Of a DNA stretch of 64,000 nucleotides, positions 27,901-37,396 are shown in pieces. The DNA is taken from NCBI GenBank assembly GCA_018136815.1, contig CM030936.1, positions 4,643,707 through 4,707,706 of the forward strand, given 5' to 3'. Both the position numbers and the translations under genes were made by a program. Each line of letters begins with the position of its first letter. Position 1 is the stretch's first letter. This DNA is from Isochrysis galbana. Its lineage: Eukaryota; Haptophyta; Isochrysidales; Isochrysidaceae. Under the pieces are notes generated by a model that searched no databases, was not told where the DNA came from, and saw only the letters and a list, made by a program, of their open reading frames with translations.

Positions 27901-29804
27901 AGCACTGGTCGAGAATTGTCGGAGGAGTAGGGCGCAAATAGAAGCGCCGTCTCCCGGACCCATTCTAGCCGCAGCGAGCGCATGCGTTCCGGTACGAGAG
28001 CAACCACGGCATTCCCAGGCGGAGGGATCAGTCGACGGCAGGCTCCACGAAGAGCAGGCTCCGTGCACACCTCGATCGCCGCCACGCTCGGGGAGGCACG
28101 CATAGCCCACGCCGCTCCTTCCATGCCGCCGAGTGAGGCGACGAAATTCGACCACACGGCTGCGGCCCCACCCACCCCATCGTATAGCTCCAGCGGCGGA
28201 ATAAGAGGCATCCCGGCACCGGTCATGACGCCCGTGCCGTCTTCTCTACCGCTCTCGCCAGTAAGCCATCGCGGCGGGACCAAACCCAGCTCGTGGGGAG
28301 GCGGCTCGCCAAGATGGAGCACCGGGCTCGGCTCGCCTTCCCAGCTCGGTGAGATCCCCGGTATGGTAGCCGATAGTGATGGTACTGGATCGTCAAGCCC
28401 CACATCGAAGCGGCCGAGGGTGGATAGGCGAGAGGGGCGAACACCGGCATGCAGCCTTTGCTCGTCGACGAGCTGCCACCTCCCCAGCTTCGACTCGTTC
28501 GATCCCGAGGTCCCCCTCGAGCAGTGCTCCACTCTCTCAGGCCGCCAGCCCCACAGTGCGAAAGCCACTGGATCGGACTCGGGCGAGTGCTCGGTAGTGA
28601 CCAGCTCGTATGCAGTCACAAGCGGTGGTTGACCGCCCCTTTGCACCTTTGCCACCTCAAGCGCCGACAAACTCACCTCGAGGAACGACGACTGTGGCGC
28701 CCCAGTGCCCCTGGTCGCGGTGCTGCCCTGGCCTAAGATGGCAGCATCCACCCACTTGGTGAAAAGGGAACCGTCCACCGCATGCGACGGTGGATGTTCG
28801 ACAGAACCTTCATCAGGACGCTTACTAGCCGCCGTCAGCCGTACTCTCCGCATTCCTGAGTACAGCCGGAATTCGGCAAGCTGCACTCCCGCGTAGGTAG
28901 GGCTAGCTCGATCACGCACGGCGCTCACCTGCAGCCGGTATGTGCAGAAGCGGGCGCCTGGCCGCGTGCGTCCGGGCGCGACCGCCTCTAATGTTTCCTC
29001 TGTCGACAGAGCGCTAGTCGCTCCTTCACCCATCGTCCATTGCTCGATAGCACCACCGTGAACCAACCTGTCGGTCGCGTAGACTATGGAAAGTGCCGCA
29101 GTCTCATCAGCTGCCAGACCTTCAGAAACGCGTGTTCCAGTTGACTGTCCAATCAGCGACGAAGTTGAGCTCGAATCCCGCTGGTTCTCAACAGGAGGGA
29201 GCACGCGCTGTGGCCTTGGCTGCTTGATAGTGGCAAGCAACTCCACAAGCTCATGGTCTTTGCCGCCCGTTCTCTGGCTCTGGCTCGCCGGCGAATGAGT
29301 GTGCCGGCCCATCTCCCGTGCGTCAGAGCCGTCTGACCAGCGCGACTTAAGGGCAGAGTGCGCCGCCTCGTGCCCTTCATGGCCCTCAGAGCCAGTGGCT
29401 CCTCTGCCTGCCTCTCTCCCCTCCTTCTCCCAAGCAGCAGACCGCGCTTTCCCCCCGCTCTTTCCGCCGTCGACCTTCTCTACTTGCGTAAAACGAACCG
29501 AAGCCCAGCGCCCGCGCCCATCCTCATAGCCACCTGCCGCACCCCCTCCGGCCCTCGCGAACGCCGGCGAAAGACTGAGAGAGAGGGGGGGGGGGAGAGA
29601 GAGAGATCCGGCTGCTCGTGTGCTTGCTACGCCCTCTCCTTGACTGTTGGAGATGGCCGTAGGCGGCGTGGCGCGGCCGGCCGTGTCGCGTCGTACCAGC
29701 ACAGCCACACCCCAGCCGGCCGCCCCCGTGGCCCACCAGCGCAGCAGCAAAGAGAGGCAGAGCACAGCGCACAGCAGCGCCCGCGGCGCCACCATCCATC
29801 CCAC
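24978..29804 (-). CDS. 1,608-aa secretory protein with discoidin-like, crystallin-like and GH130-like propeller regions
   Basis: One uninterrupted frame. The N-terminus (ALLCAVLCLSLLLRWW) is a signal peptide or signal anchor. Residues 30-270 are disordered. About 285-425 resembles an F5/8-type C (discoidin) domain (GVQLAEFRLYSG, HAVDGSLFTKWVD). Between 575 and 830 three stretches (VCTEPALRGACRRL, VVYPKPDFRGEARLI, IYSLPAWRGEMVHT) look like beta/gamma-crystallin motifs. About 900-1,240 fits the five-bladed propeller of GH130-type mannoside phosphorylases and transferases: GAEDPRAV, KNWAPFVLDGNVYLEYSLEP, GLAHVKLH, YKHFWYAFEAAPPF, ASYGEMDC. The last 350 residues are alpha/beta-like and may be a glycosyltransferase-type fold (ILLAPSRSLARQVS), unproven. 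It probably acts on glycans in the Golgi or outside the cell; that is inference. A GA tract at 29,580-29,607 encodes SLSLPPPLSLSLS inside the N-terminal part. Confidence 0.75.
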   Translation of the reverse strand: MGWMVAPRALLCAVLCLSLLLRWWATGAAGWGVAVLVRRDTAGRATPPTAISNSQGEGVASTRAAGSLSLPPPLSLSLSPAFARAGGGAAGGYEDGRGRWASVRFTQVEKVDGGKSGGKARSAAWEKEGREAGRGATGSEGHEGHEAAHSALKSRWSDGSDAREMGRHTHSPASQSQRTGGKDHELVELLATIKQPRPQRVLPPVENQRDSSSTSSLIGQSTGTRVSEGLAADETAALSIVYATDRLVHGGAIEQWTMGEGATSALSTEETLEAVAPGRTRPGARFCTYRLQVSAVRDRASPTYAGVQLAEFRLYSGMRRVRLTAASKRPDEGSVEHPPSHAVDGSLFTKWVDAAILGQGSTATRGTGAPQSSFLEVSLSALEVAKVQRGGQPPLVTAYELVTTEHSPESDPVAFALWGWRPERVEHCSRGTSGSNESKLGRWQLVDEQRLHAGVRPSRLSTLGRFDVGLDDPVPSLSATIPGISPSWEGEPSPVLHLGEPPPHELGLVPPRWLTGESGREDGTGVMTGAGMPLIPPLELYDGVGGAAAVWSNFVASLGGMEGAAWAMRASPSVAAIEVCTEPALRGACRRLIPPPGNAVVALVPERMRSLRLEWVRETALLFAPYSSDNSRPVLPLRLPRRVRRLEGLGPGASTLCLSAGIAGAVVYPKPDFRGEARLIWRRSGRLRDNRRGISGGGDKAREVQERNLACAQLSGAVGSVELVLVDEVVIVSTDGLPRVRGARDSAEVGLDRYDGLHCEAAGSCVANGAQTAGVPGDVALGGGAMDVQRVSAGPHRTTRRVLCVGHGLASAHIYSLPAWRGEMVHTVHGGVCSEFSCGKCTMLDGTSLQLVRVDAAATPLPRQRRLIPPSGAVLPLRVPRSSPHGLAPHLQRGARGYFMAYNPTLVAFGPNDDALLLRYSNYNFCPHLPPKLTFDDNVRAAHGAILSFVGVLRLAFAAESAKWRVVKAIDGHADWALWPEAIAAFPVDEGRRVSGAEDPRAVMRRGAVLLLVSLWESRRSQWPYILLLPPPATAPGASRQTARVDSSPIRLEVSRATSRRLVGWLPHLDHDFELQPREKNWAPFVLDGNVYLEYSLEPRLVIALNEASGVATPLLPLSTSEAASAWVRKLGPVSGGAPAVHLPGEGLFIGLAHVKLHRKKGSRSATHEMVYKHFWYAFEAAPPFRLLGVSRPFTLPSQLNRTAPSVQFATGLKLVHPSSGRELAGSLLVASYGEMDCVATLASFDLVAVLASVMSRANARGASPLLRLLVLSHTDTGSVEQLNRLLPLLRQAVANSTSPHTETSHLSHALTIALTGGCDASHSNLPHLLEAELAALPARLVCLDCSLHHARSRCTGEVDEIWAERLLRELACEIAPSAASRQRLRGSKDLALIGKARRASRAALVSEVQGLLRGTTVLDDAVTLRVCIALCGWFYEPLPLCDCAPSAGEQTRLSTTPAESAVGIFRSGLFQAAILVTSHNDAAGALAQPDPFNRTPALPATDDAHVSAAWQRRHSNFQMGAGLWREGERPTVLVASVSSEFNASALAAHSLLGASDILLAPSRSLARQVSRITGTRAASTSDNPARILALIEEHAVRNVQRASSAGC

Positions 29805-30501
29805 TGCGCAGCGCGGGAAACTGATCTCTTCTATTCTTTAGAATCCCTCCGTCATTCTATTATTCTACTACCTCCGTTTCAAAACTGAAACCCGTAGGAC
29901 CGGTAGATCAAAAATAAAACTAACAAGAGCTAGGCGAGAAAGCGCGCCCTTGAACTATGTTGCATGGGGTACATTGGGGCTTAAAAAAAACTTCATAATA
30001 ATCTCGCCGCGCGCGCGACCCTGCACAGAATCTTCGCAGCCTCGCCCGCTTCCCTTCCCTCCCCCTCCACCTGCCTTGCGGCTCGTCCCCTCGTGCTCTA
30101 CCTAGGGGCTGGGTGCAGTGGGTCTCCAGTGGCAGACGGTGTGTACCGATTCTCGATGGCCTGTTTCTCGCCTTCCTCCTGTGCCATCGGGCTACCGGCT
30201 GTTGTGTGCTTGCTGCTCCTTGTGCTGGGTGTCAGGCAGCTGTGGTCAGTGTGTCTAAGGCTTGCTGTCGGTTGGTGAGCGGCTCGTGGCGAGGGGTCGC
30301 TTGGTTAGGCTAGACGCTCCGCTATGTCGAGGGCTTTCGCTACCAGAGATAGATTCGTGTTCATGACTAGGGCGCCTTTGTTGTTGGTTAAGAAGACAGG
30401 GGCGCTGAGATCGTGGGGAGGGTGGGGGGCCGTCGCGCACCACTTTGGTAGGAGGTGCACCCGCCGGTGGCCCGCGAGGGGGGCCATCGTGAGGGGTATC
30501 C
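29805..30501. other. Intergenic, upstream of the 1,608-aa gene
   Basis: AT-richer patch at 29,830-30,000, then pyrimidine-rich 30,040-30,080. Short frames around 30,093-30,313 lack domain features. No gene supported. Confidence 0.4.
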
Positions 30502-31301
30502 CAGAGTCCTAGGAATCCATGGATTTTCTAGGACGCGGGCCTAGATTCTAGGACGGAATTTTTTAACCGTTATTCATTGTGCACGACATCCTTGATGTAT
30601 TCCATGCAGTTGCAATTGAACTGCGAGGTTGAGGTTGCGCCGTCATCATAAGGTGGTGTACTCGGCGGGAGCGGTTTGTGAGGAATGTTGTCGTCCGCCC
30701 TCCCACGCTTGCGGCGCGGTGCTTGGTCCCCTAGTGCACCGGCTGTGCTGCTCCAGCTTGGCCCGGCTTGATCACCCTCAGGCGTTCCATCCTTCCTCGC
30801 TCGCGCGCCGCGCACCCGCGCGCGCCAAAGCCGTCCTTTTTTCGCGCCACCGCTGATTTGGGGCCCCTCCTTCAATAGAAAAGGTGTTCGAGGTTTTGAG
30901 AGATGTTGGACCCAACTCTTTTAACTGCGTTAAGCCCCAATTAATGCACCCACAATCCGCCGCCGGTGTCAATAAGGTTTTCTGAATTTATAAACCCCAT
31001 GAGAGAATTTAAAAATTGTTTTGAGATTCTGGTTGTGAGTTTTGGAACGGAGGTCGGAGGTAGTAAGATTTTTTTCATCAAACACAGGGGCGCGAAGGCA
31101 AAATGTTCTGCATCAACGGTCATCCGTATGGGATGATGATGCGGAGCGCAAGGGCACAACAAGGCCACAAATAGCACAGGTTGTGACTGACTTCAGAGCA
31201 TGCGTCGATGCCGCCACAAATCTCGAGTCGTGCATAGCACTTAGGAAGGAAATTGGCGCAAGTCGCTTATGACTGCAAGTAAGGCTTTGTTACAATTTCG
31301 G

Positions 31302-32506
31302 CTATCGTGCGGTCAGCAGCCTACTACGCTTAACGCCTCGCCCAGCGGCACTATTATTCGTGGTGTTTGCGTATGTGCGCTGCGTTTGGTGTGCGGCGCT
31401 CAATTGCGCGTGCAAGGCCAGGCATGCCTTTGAGCAGCGCAGCCCACCGTCCTCCGAGTCCCCTATGATGGACTGGTACATATGTGCCAGAGCGGTTACG
31501 ATCTCTTCGACCGCTTTGGCGCTCGTACGCAACGGCTCGGCAAGCCATCCCGGAAGCGGCCGCCTGAGAGCGTTGCAGGCAGTGACAATTGCTGCGAGAG
31601 CAAGCATGTTGTCTTGGTACACAAGTGGCGCGTCGGTTCGGCAGATGTCGTTAGCCACGAAGGTAGCATGCGCGACGAGCTCGAGCGCGCCTGGGTCAGT
31701 TGCGGGATCCAAATAGGAGGGTGCGCTGTGCGTCCCCGGCTCATCTAGCGTCCACTCTTCGTCGACGAAGCGCACTCTGCCGAGCCCGAGGTACGCAGCA
31801 ATGTCCCGACCCGGGTCGCAAAGCTCGAGACGGAAATCGAGCTCCTCGAGAAGCGCCCGCTCCTAAGAGGCAGTCGGCGAAAAACGGCATTGAATTGAAT
31901 CACCCCGTCTCCAGATCCCTCTCCTCTTGCTTCTCAGCAAGATGGAAGAGTGCTCAGTTCTCCCCGTACAACTTTCCCCGTCTAAGCCCTTTCCCCTTAC
32001 CTCTGGAGTGAGAAGGGGCCAGAGTGCCACACCCTGCGTCCGTGCCACACCCTGCGTCCCGTGGCGCCAATGTCCGCTATTGCAGTGCTGACGCACTCAG
32101 GCTTGAGTTGTGCAAAGGGCGTCAGGACATCTGCCAGGACTGGATAAGCTAAATAGCCCACTTGTCCTCCCGCCCCCGCGCCCCCCTTCACCTGCTGCAA
32201 GATCTGCTCGACCCCGTACGGATTCTTCCCCCCCATCTCCCTTTGCAGCGGCGCCATTGCACGCACGAGTGCCGTGGCATGCACAGGGCACTCCGACAGC
32301 TTAGCAGCAACGAAGAGCGCGGTCGGCACCAGAAGTAGGGGATCTGCCTCTGTAAGCCCTCGCTGTCGGTAGAATGCCCGGAAAAGGAAGGCTGCAGTAT
32401 TGATAGCACGCTGTCTCACTCCGGCCGCGTGACCGACACCCATGAGGTACGAGATGTAGAAGAAGGTGAGCTGTGACGTCTCAGCAGGAGAGAAGGGGCG
32501 CGGCAT
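31302..32506 (-). CDS. Cyclin C-like protein, two exons
   Basis: Exons 32506-32192 and 31862-31302 join in phase 0 (CAGCAG/GTGAAG ... CTCTTAG/GAG) across a 329-nt intron to about 291 aa. The first cyclin box has RQRAINTAAFLFRAFYRQR, then DPLLLVPTALFVAAKLSE, the cyclin C pattern. The exon junction gives EQILQQ-ERALLEELDFRLEL, matching the start of the second box. AHATFVANDI and NMLALAAIVTAC complete the fold. Cyclin C pairs with CDK8 in the Mediator kinase module; assignment to C rather than another transcriptional cyclin rests on the pattern alone. The ATG at 32,506 is preferred because the open frame upstream is a translated CT repeat. The intron contains a short tandem duplication (GGACGCAGGGTGTGGCAC). 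Confidence 0.8.
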
Positions 32507-32519
32507 GGATGCGGAGGTA

Positions 32520-32725
32520 GGAGTGAGAGAAGGGTTGCAGGAGGAAGAGAGAGGGAGGGAGGGAGGGAGGGAGGGAGAGAGGGAGAGAGGTGTGTGTGTA
32601 GGGGGGGCAGGCAAGAAGGGCGCGAGGAGACCGTAAGAGGGAGAGGGAGATCTCGAGAAGAGGGGGAGACAGGCAGAGGGCGCGAGAAAAGGCGGGAAAG
32701 AGGGGGGGGGGGGGGGGGGAACGCA
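32520..32725. repeat. GA/GGGA tract upstream of cyclin C
   Basis: Plus-strand (GGGA)n, (GA)n and an 18-base G run near 32,702-32,720. On the sense strand this is a CT/C tract just upstream of the start codon at 32,506. Confidence 0.8.
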
Positions 32726-33240
32726 GATACTCTAGAAATAGAAATTGAGACATTGAAATCGAGTTTTCTCCTTTAAGTTCTAAAAGCTGCGGGCTAGGGG
32801 GCTCTTTATTCCTAGGCCAATCTCGGCAACACGGGGCTTCACTCCCCAGTATGTTTTCGCGCTTCCTTACCAGGAATCGTTCATGGTAGGGCGGTCGCAA
32901 ATAGTAAACATGTAAACATTTGGCAAACATCAAAACATGGGCTATCAACACTAATAGTGTACACTAATTCAGTATACGGTATATAGTATCATTGTCATTG
33001 TCATTGTGACTATAGTATACTCTATCACTATTCGCTATACGTATACGTATACGTATGTGTGTAATGTGTAATTTGGTGGATCGTGATCGTGGGCTGCGGG
33101 CTGCATTTTTTTACCGTGAGGTTCGCTAGGAGTATAGGTATAGGAGCGTACCAGCGTAAGCGTAAGCGAGTACGGACAAAAAATTCCGTCCTAGAAACTA
33201 GGACCACGTCCTAGAAAATCCTTGGATTTCTAGGACTCTG

Positions 33241-34460
33241 CCGATCATGCCTCCATTATAGCCTATGGTGAGCTTATGAGACATCCCATCACCTGAAGCA
33301 AACCATCTCCACATCCCATTCAACCTTAGCTCTCCCCATGACCAACTCTGCGGAGCTTGTCTTTGCTTACTTTTGCTACCACATTCAGCATGCGGTGCTG
33401 CACTCGGGCGTCCGCTCGCACCAGAGGAGTTTTATTTTAGACCTTTTGGAGCAGTAGGCTAGCGGATTGGACACTTAGATGACAAAACCAAGCTTGGTGG
33501 TCACTGAAGGTCTCAAAGAGGGCAGTCAAAGCAACATTTCATCTCCTGGGGACCATGAGTAGAAGAGCTCCCCATTGGGTGGTATCAGCCATTTCTCCCG
33601 TTTCTAGGACAAGCAGCAATTCCGACCAGGAGACCCGTAAACGGGTCACAAAACTTGGTGTTGCTGAGGGAATGGTGCCTAGGTACACCTGGAACATTTA
33701 ATGAGGACATGCATGTGGTAACTCAATAGCCAAGGTTTGGGACAAAATAACATGGTATGCTCATGCTCTCACCTAGCAAAGTCCGTCCTAGTTTCTAGGA
33801 CTGGTCCTAGAAAGCTGGGTACCTTTATCCGAGTAAGAGTAGCGGAGATAGCAGAGAGGTGTAAGAGGTACGAGGTGGCGCGAGGAGAGGACAAGTGGAA
33901 AGGGCCGGGATCACGATTACGGATCAGAGGTCAGAGGTATAACGAAAGCGACCTAGCGACCGCCCCAACCCTCGTCGCATATGCCCTCGCCGATCTTAGT
34001 GGGAAGACCACACTAGAAGTGAGTTCACTAGTCACTAGCGCCGGGAGGCGCATTCACAGCAACATGAGCAACAAGTAGCAGGTCCACACAGTCACCAGAG
34101 CTCAGTACGGAATGACGCACGCACGCACCACGGCCCGGGAGGCCAAATATTGACAAGCATATGCTTGTTGCCCACTCGATACCCCGCGCCCTTATTCACG
34201 CTGATCCTCCATCACAATCACATACGTAACACTCGGCCAAATTACAGAAGCACGCGCTCGCCCGCATAATGCCACCCCGATGGTAGCTTCAGCGCGCCGC
34301 GCCCCGCATCCACGACAGCCCAGGTCCTCACCGTCGCCCTCGCGATAGTAGCGCTGCCGACCGCCAAATGTTGCAGGGCCACGCGCGCACCGCATGACGA
34401 ACCAAGGCGCAAAGCCCCACGTCAAGTGGGTCCGCGCACCCGACTCATTCGCCGCACCTT
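33241..34460. other. Intergenic with a third copy of the CCTAG inverted-repeat end
   Basis: At 33,781-33,818 the sequence GTCCTAGTTTCTAGGACTGG repeats the inner part of the terminal repeat at 33,185-33,236. A frame at 33,737-34,078 and one at 34,192-34,635 (antisense to the end of the CK2 gene) have no domain features. Nothing else supported. Confidence 0.45.
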
Positions 34461-35836
34461 TCAATTCGATCCTTCTCTGACAGGCGCAAAGTATGGGTGC
34501 TGCATGGCCTCCTGCGGGTTGTGCGCCGCGGACGGGCGAATGGTATGGTGAGGGAGAGTCATGGGAAAAGCGAGGGTGGTCTGAGGCCATGGTGCGTGGC
34601 GGAGGGGCGGGGGGGGGTTGGCGGGGGGTATGCACTCACCACAGGCGAGGGTCGCTCTTGGTGGTCATAGCGCAGTAGGCGGTCTAGCAGATCGATCGCT
34701 TCGGGCGAGACGAGGTGCTGGTTCTCGGCGTTAATGAACTTTGACCACGGTTTGCGCATGTGCCGGCCAAGCAGGCCATCAAAGTGCGGGTCGAGCTCAA
34801 GGTTGTACTTGTCCAAGTAGTCAAAGAGCTCGTCGGTGCCGAGGACCTTCGCGATTTTCACCAGCTGGTCATAGTTGTCATGACCGTGAAAGAAGGGTTC
34901 TTTGCGGAATATCATGCCCGCAAACATGCAGCCTAAAGACCACATGTCGAGCGAGTAGTCGTAGTCCTGTAGATCCACAAGGAGCTCAGGCCCCTTGAAG
35001 TAGCGCGATGCGACGCGCACATTGAATTCGCGCTCGGGATGGTAAAATTCGGCGAGCCCCCAGTCAATCAGACGAAGCTGCCGCTTTTCGTGGTCAATCA
35101 TAACATTGTGCGGTTTGACGTCGCGGTGCATGATGCCGTTGGAGTGTGAGTGCTCGAGTGCCTGTGGTGGGCACATGGGCAGCCGCCGGTCGTGCATGGC
35201 AGCACGTCTGTGCACGCACTCCCCCCCCCCCTCCGCGCGCCCGCCGCACGTCTGGGCACGCTCTGCCCCTCCCACCCACCCACCCACCCACCCACTCACC
35301 CCGCCCCCTGTCTCCCACCTTGACCTCCCTGTCCCCACCCAACCACTCACCTTGAGCAGCTCGTAGATGTAGAACCTAACATCGAAATCAGTCAGCGTCG
35401 GGTAGAGCACCTTGAAATCCGTGTTGTTCACGTGCTCGAAGATGAGCGAAGGTGTTTTAGACTGCGGATCTCTGACAATGTCGAGCAACTGGATAATGTT
35501 GGTTCCCCCCGCCAGATTCATGAGGATCTTGATCTCGCGTTTGATCTTCTTCTTCTTCACTGGCTTGAGGATCTTGATGATCACCTTCGAGCCGTCCGAC
35601 ACCCGAATCCCCTCAAACACCTCCGAATACTTGCCTCGCCCGACTTTACAGACGACTTGGTAGTCGTCCTGCTCTCCCCACTGGACCTGAAGGCTCTCAT
35701 AGTCCCAGTACTCTTTGGGCCGACGGAGGTTGACGTCGGCGTGCCAGCGTGCCCTACGGAACGGTGGCGCCAGGGCGTAGGGGGAGAGGGAAGGAGGGGG
35801 GAGAGGCAGGGCGGAGAGGGGAGCGGCTGCGGACAT
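34461..35836 (-). CDS. CK2A: Casein kinase 2 alpha catalytic subunit, three exons
   Basis: Exons 35836-35351, 35161-34640 and 34511-34461 join in phase 0 to 352 aa (introns GTGAGT...CACCACAG and GTGAGT...CCCGCAG). CK2 hallmarks: [14 protein letters not shown], glycine loop [18 protein letters not shown], the basic cluster [15 protein letters not shown], catalytic HRDVKPHN (Asp 176), DWG instead of DFG (195-197), [13 protein letters not shown], and the C-terminal [11 protein letters not shown] restored by the last splice. CK2 is a constitutively active Ser/Thr kinase preferring acidic sites, acting in nucleus and cytoplasm with regulatory beta subunits. Length and motifs are complete. The first 30 residues are Pro/Ala/Leu-rich and specific to this protein. 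Intron 1 is C-rich on the plus strand. Confidence 0.95.
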
Positions 35837-35837
35837 C

Positions 35838-35871
35838 TTTCTCTCTCTCTACTCTCTCTACTCTCTCTCTC

Positions 35872-35923
<52 letters not shown>

Positions 35924-36030
35924 TCTGCGCGGCGCCAGCAGCGAGAGAGCAGAGCGCTGGGAGGGGGGACGGGGGGGAGAGAGGGGAAGAAGGGGGAGAG
36001 GGGGGGGGGAGAGGGGGGGGGAGGGAGTAG
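35838..36030. repeat. CT tract followed by G/GA tract upstream of CK2 alpha
   Basis: Plus strand is (CT)n from 35,838 to about 35,925, then G- and GA-rich to 36,030. Relative to the minus-strand gene this reads C/CT-rich first, then GA-rich, then ATG, the same order as upstream of the helicase and the F-box/LRR gene. Confidence 0.8.
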
Positions 36031-36124
36031 CAGCGGCGCGCCCGTCTGCCGTTCTACAACAAAACCATCTCGCGCGAAGGAAGGTCGGGGCCCCAAGGGT
36101 TGAAACCTTACTTCTTACTACTTC

Positions 36125-36290
36125 AGATCTTTAGATCTTTAATTTTAATTTTTAACAAATTTTTATGGGTCGCGGCGCGGCAAAGGAACGGGACTAGCGC
36201 TCACTCAAGACAGGACACCCTGCCGCGGCAAGCGCAAGCACCCTTCCCCCCTTATGCCACCCAGCTCTTCACTAGCTTTCTACCTGCGCT
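36125..36290 (+). repeat. Inverted copy of the repeat at 313-480
   Basis: About 160 bp matching positions 320-480 in opposite orientation, including TTTTTAACAAATTTTTATGG, GGTCGCGGCGCGGCAAAGG and CTAGCTTTCTACCTGCGCTA. Copies are about 85-90 percent alike by eye. It marks a moderately repeated element; no ends are defined. Confidence 0.7.
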
Positions 36291-36493
36291 AGCCAGAGCG
36301 CCCCTCCCTCCACACTCAGACAGCCCCCTACGCCAGGATCCTGTTCTGGTCTCGCAGGCAAGGGGGCCTAATGGGAGGGAGAGGAGCAACTCCTCAGAGA
36401 GGAGCTGTGGGGAAGGAGATGTCTGAGTGGGGGCGCTATACCCTTGCGCTAGGCATGGGCAGCGACGCCGCTTCAAGACATGTCCTCCCTCTT

Positions 36494-36880
36494 GTCTTGA
36501 GTCGAAATTTTTGGTGCTTGAAACAGAGGGCAAGGGGGTTTGTGCTTCTTGGGTTAGTTGTAGTTGGAAGAGGGAGTGGGAGCGGGAGAGGGAGTGAAGT
36601 GTTGGAAGAGGGCCCAAGGCAGGGCACTGAGTTGTAGGTAATTGTGGCCCACAAGAGTGGGGTGAAAACGTGAAGTGTATCAACAAGGGTCTTGAGTTGA
36701 AGTTTTTGGTGCTTGAAACCGAGGGTGAGGGGGTTCGTGCTGTTTGGGTTGGTTCTAGAGGGAAGGGAGAGTAGGAGAGGGAGTCAAGTGTTGAAGGAGG
36801 GCCCAAGGCAGGGCACTGAGTTGTAGGTTCTTGTGGCCCACAGGAGTGGGGTGAAAACGAGAAGTGAGTCAACATGTTGA
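36494..36880. repeat. Two-copy tandem duplication, 195-bp period
   Basis: 36,494-36,688 and 36,689-36,880 are two copies of one unit. Shared stretches include TTTTTGGTGCTTGAAAC, GGGCCCAAGGCAGGGCACTG, AGTTGTAGGT and GTGGCCCACA. Differences are mostly substitutions, so the duplication is not recent. No coding sense in either copy. Confidence 0.8.
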
Positions 36881-36913
36881 AAAACAGAGGCACAAGTTGC
36901 TCTCCGTAGGAGA

Positions 36914-37396
36914 TTGATGGTTGTGAAGTGCCCTCCCATGTTGGGTGCACTGATGGTATCGTCGAATCGCCGCTGCCAGCGGCCGCGCGTCGGCCGCCCA
37001 CGCTTACACGACGAGCACCTGTGCGGAGAAGATGAGGACATGTCAGAGCATGTTATCAGGAACGTGCCTAAGTGGGCGATCGAGCGTGGGCGCGCCTACT
37101 GCGGCTTATACTCCTGCCCGGAAGCAGCTACTAAGGTGAGTAGCTCCTCCCATCGACATAAGCAGGCACCGCGGGCTAAAGCAGGCTCAGGCGTTTGGTG
37201 CATGAAGTGCGAGCACGCTTACCACCCAGCGTGCTACAGCATCTTCCACCGTCTCGCGCGAGCGCAAGACGACATGACGGTCGCCACGCCACCAAGCAAC
37301 AAAAAGTCGTCAAAGAAGCCAGCGAAGACGCGCGGCACGAAGAGGCGCCTCGTTGATTCGGACTGCGAGCCAGAGACCGACGACGAGGACAACTGA
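36914..37396 (+). CDS. Zinc-binding Cys/His-rich protein, possibly transposase-derived
   Basis: The frame encodes 160 aa. Residues about 70-125 hold a Cys/His cluster: AYCGLYSCPEA, then WCMKCEHAYHPACYSIFHRL, a C-x2-C ... H-x3-C arrangement that could bind zinc. Similar Cys/His tails occur at the end of PiggyBac-type transposases, but no DDE domain is present, so that link is tentative. It is followed by a Lys-rich stretch (KKSSKKPAKTRGTKRR, a likely nuclear signal) and an acidic C-terminus. The true start may be downstream, for example the Met preceding SEHVIRNVPKW. Confidence 0.4.
   Translation: MMVVKCPPMLGALMVSSNRRCQRPRVGRPRLHDEHLCGEDEDMSEHVIRNVPKWAIERGRAYCGLYSCPEAATKVSSSSHRHKQAPRAKAGSGVWCMKCEHAYHPACYSIFHRLARAQDDMTVATPPSNKKSSKKPAKTRGTKRRLVDSDCEPETDDEDN

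Larger units (their letters stand above)
30502..33240. mobile_element. Segment bounded by long terminal inverted repeats, containing the cyclin C gene
   Basis: The left end (30,502 onward, CAGAGTCCTAGGAATCCATG) and the right end (to 33,240, read on the minus strand CAGAGTCCTAGAAATCCAAG) align over about 63 bp with five mismatches, running through TTTTCTAGGACG and GACGGAATTTTTT. Such long, outward-facing inverted repeats are what a DNA transposon has. The 2.7-kb interior shows no transposase, only cyclin C. I see no convincing target-site duplication. A third, partial copy in the same orientation as the right end lies at 33,781-33,818. The other reading is two separate MITE-like insertions that happen to flank the gene in opposite orientation. 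Confidence 0.6.

Noticed and set aside
31997-32191. Continuation of cyclin C exon 1 through VKGGAGAGG
   Set aside because: Lacks cyclin pattern; splicing at 32,192/31,862 restores the second cyclin box.
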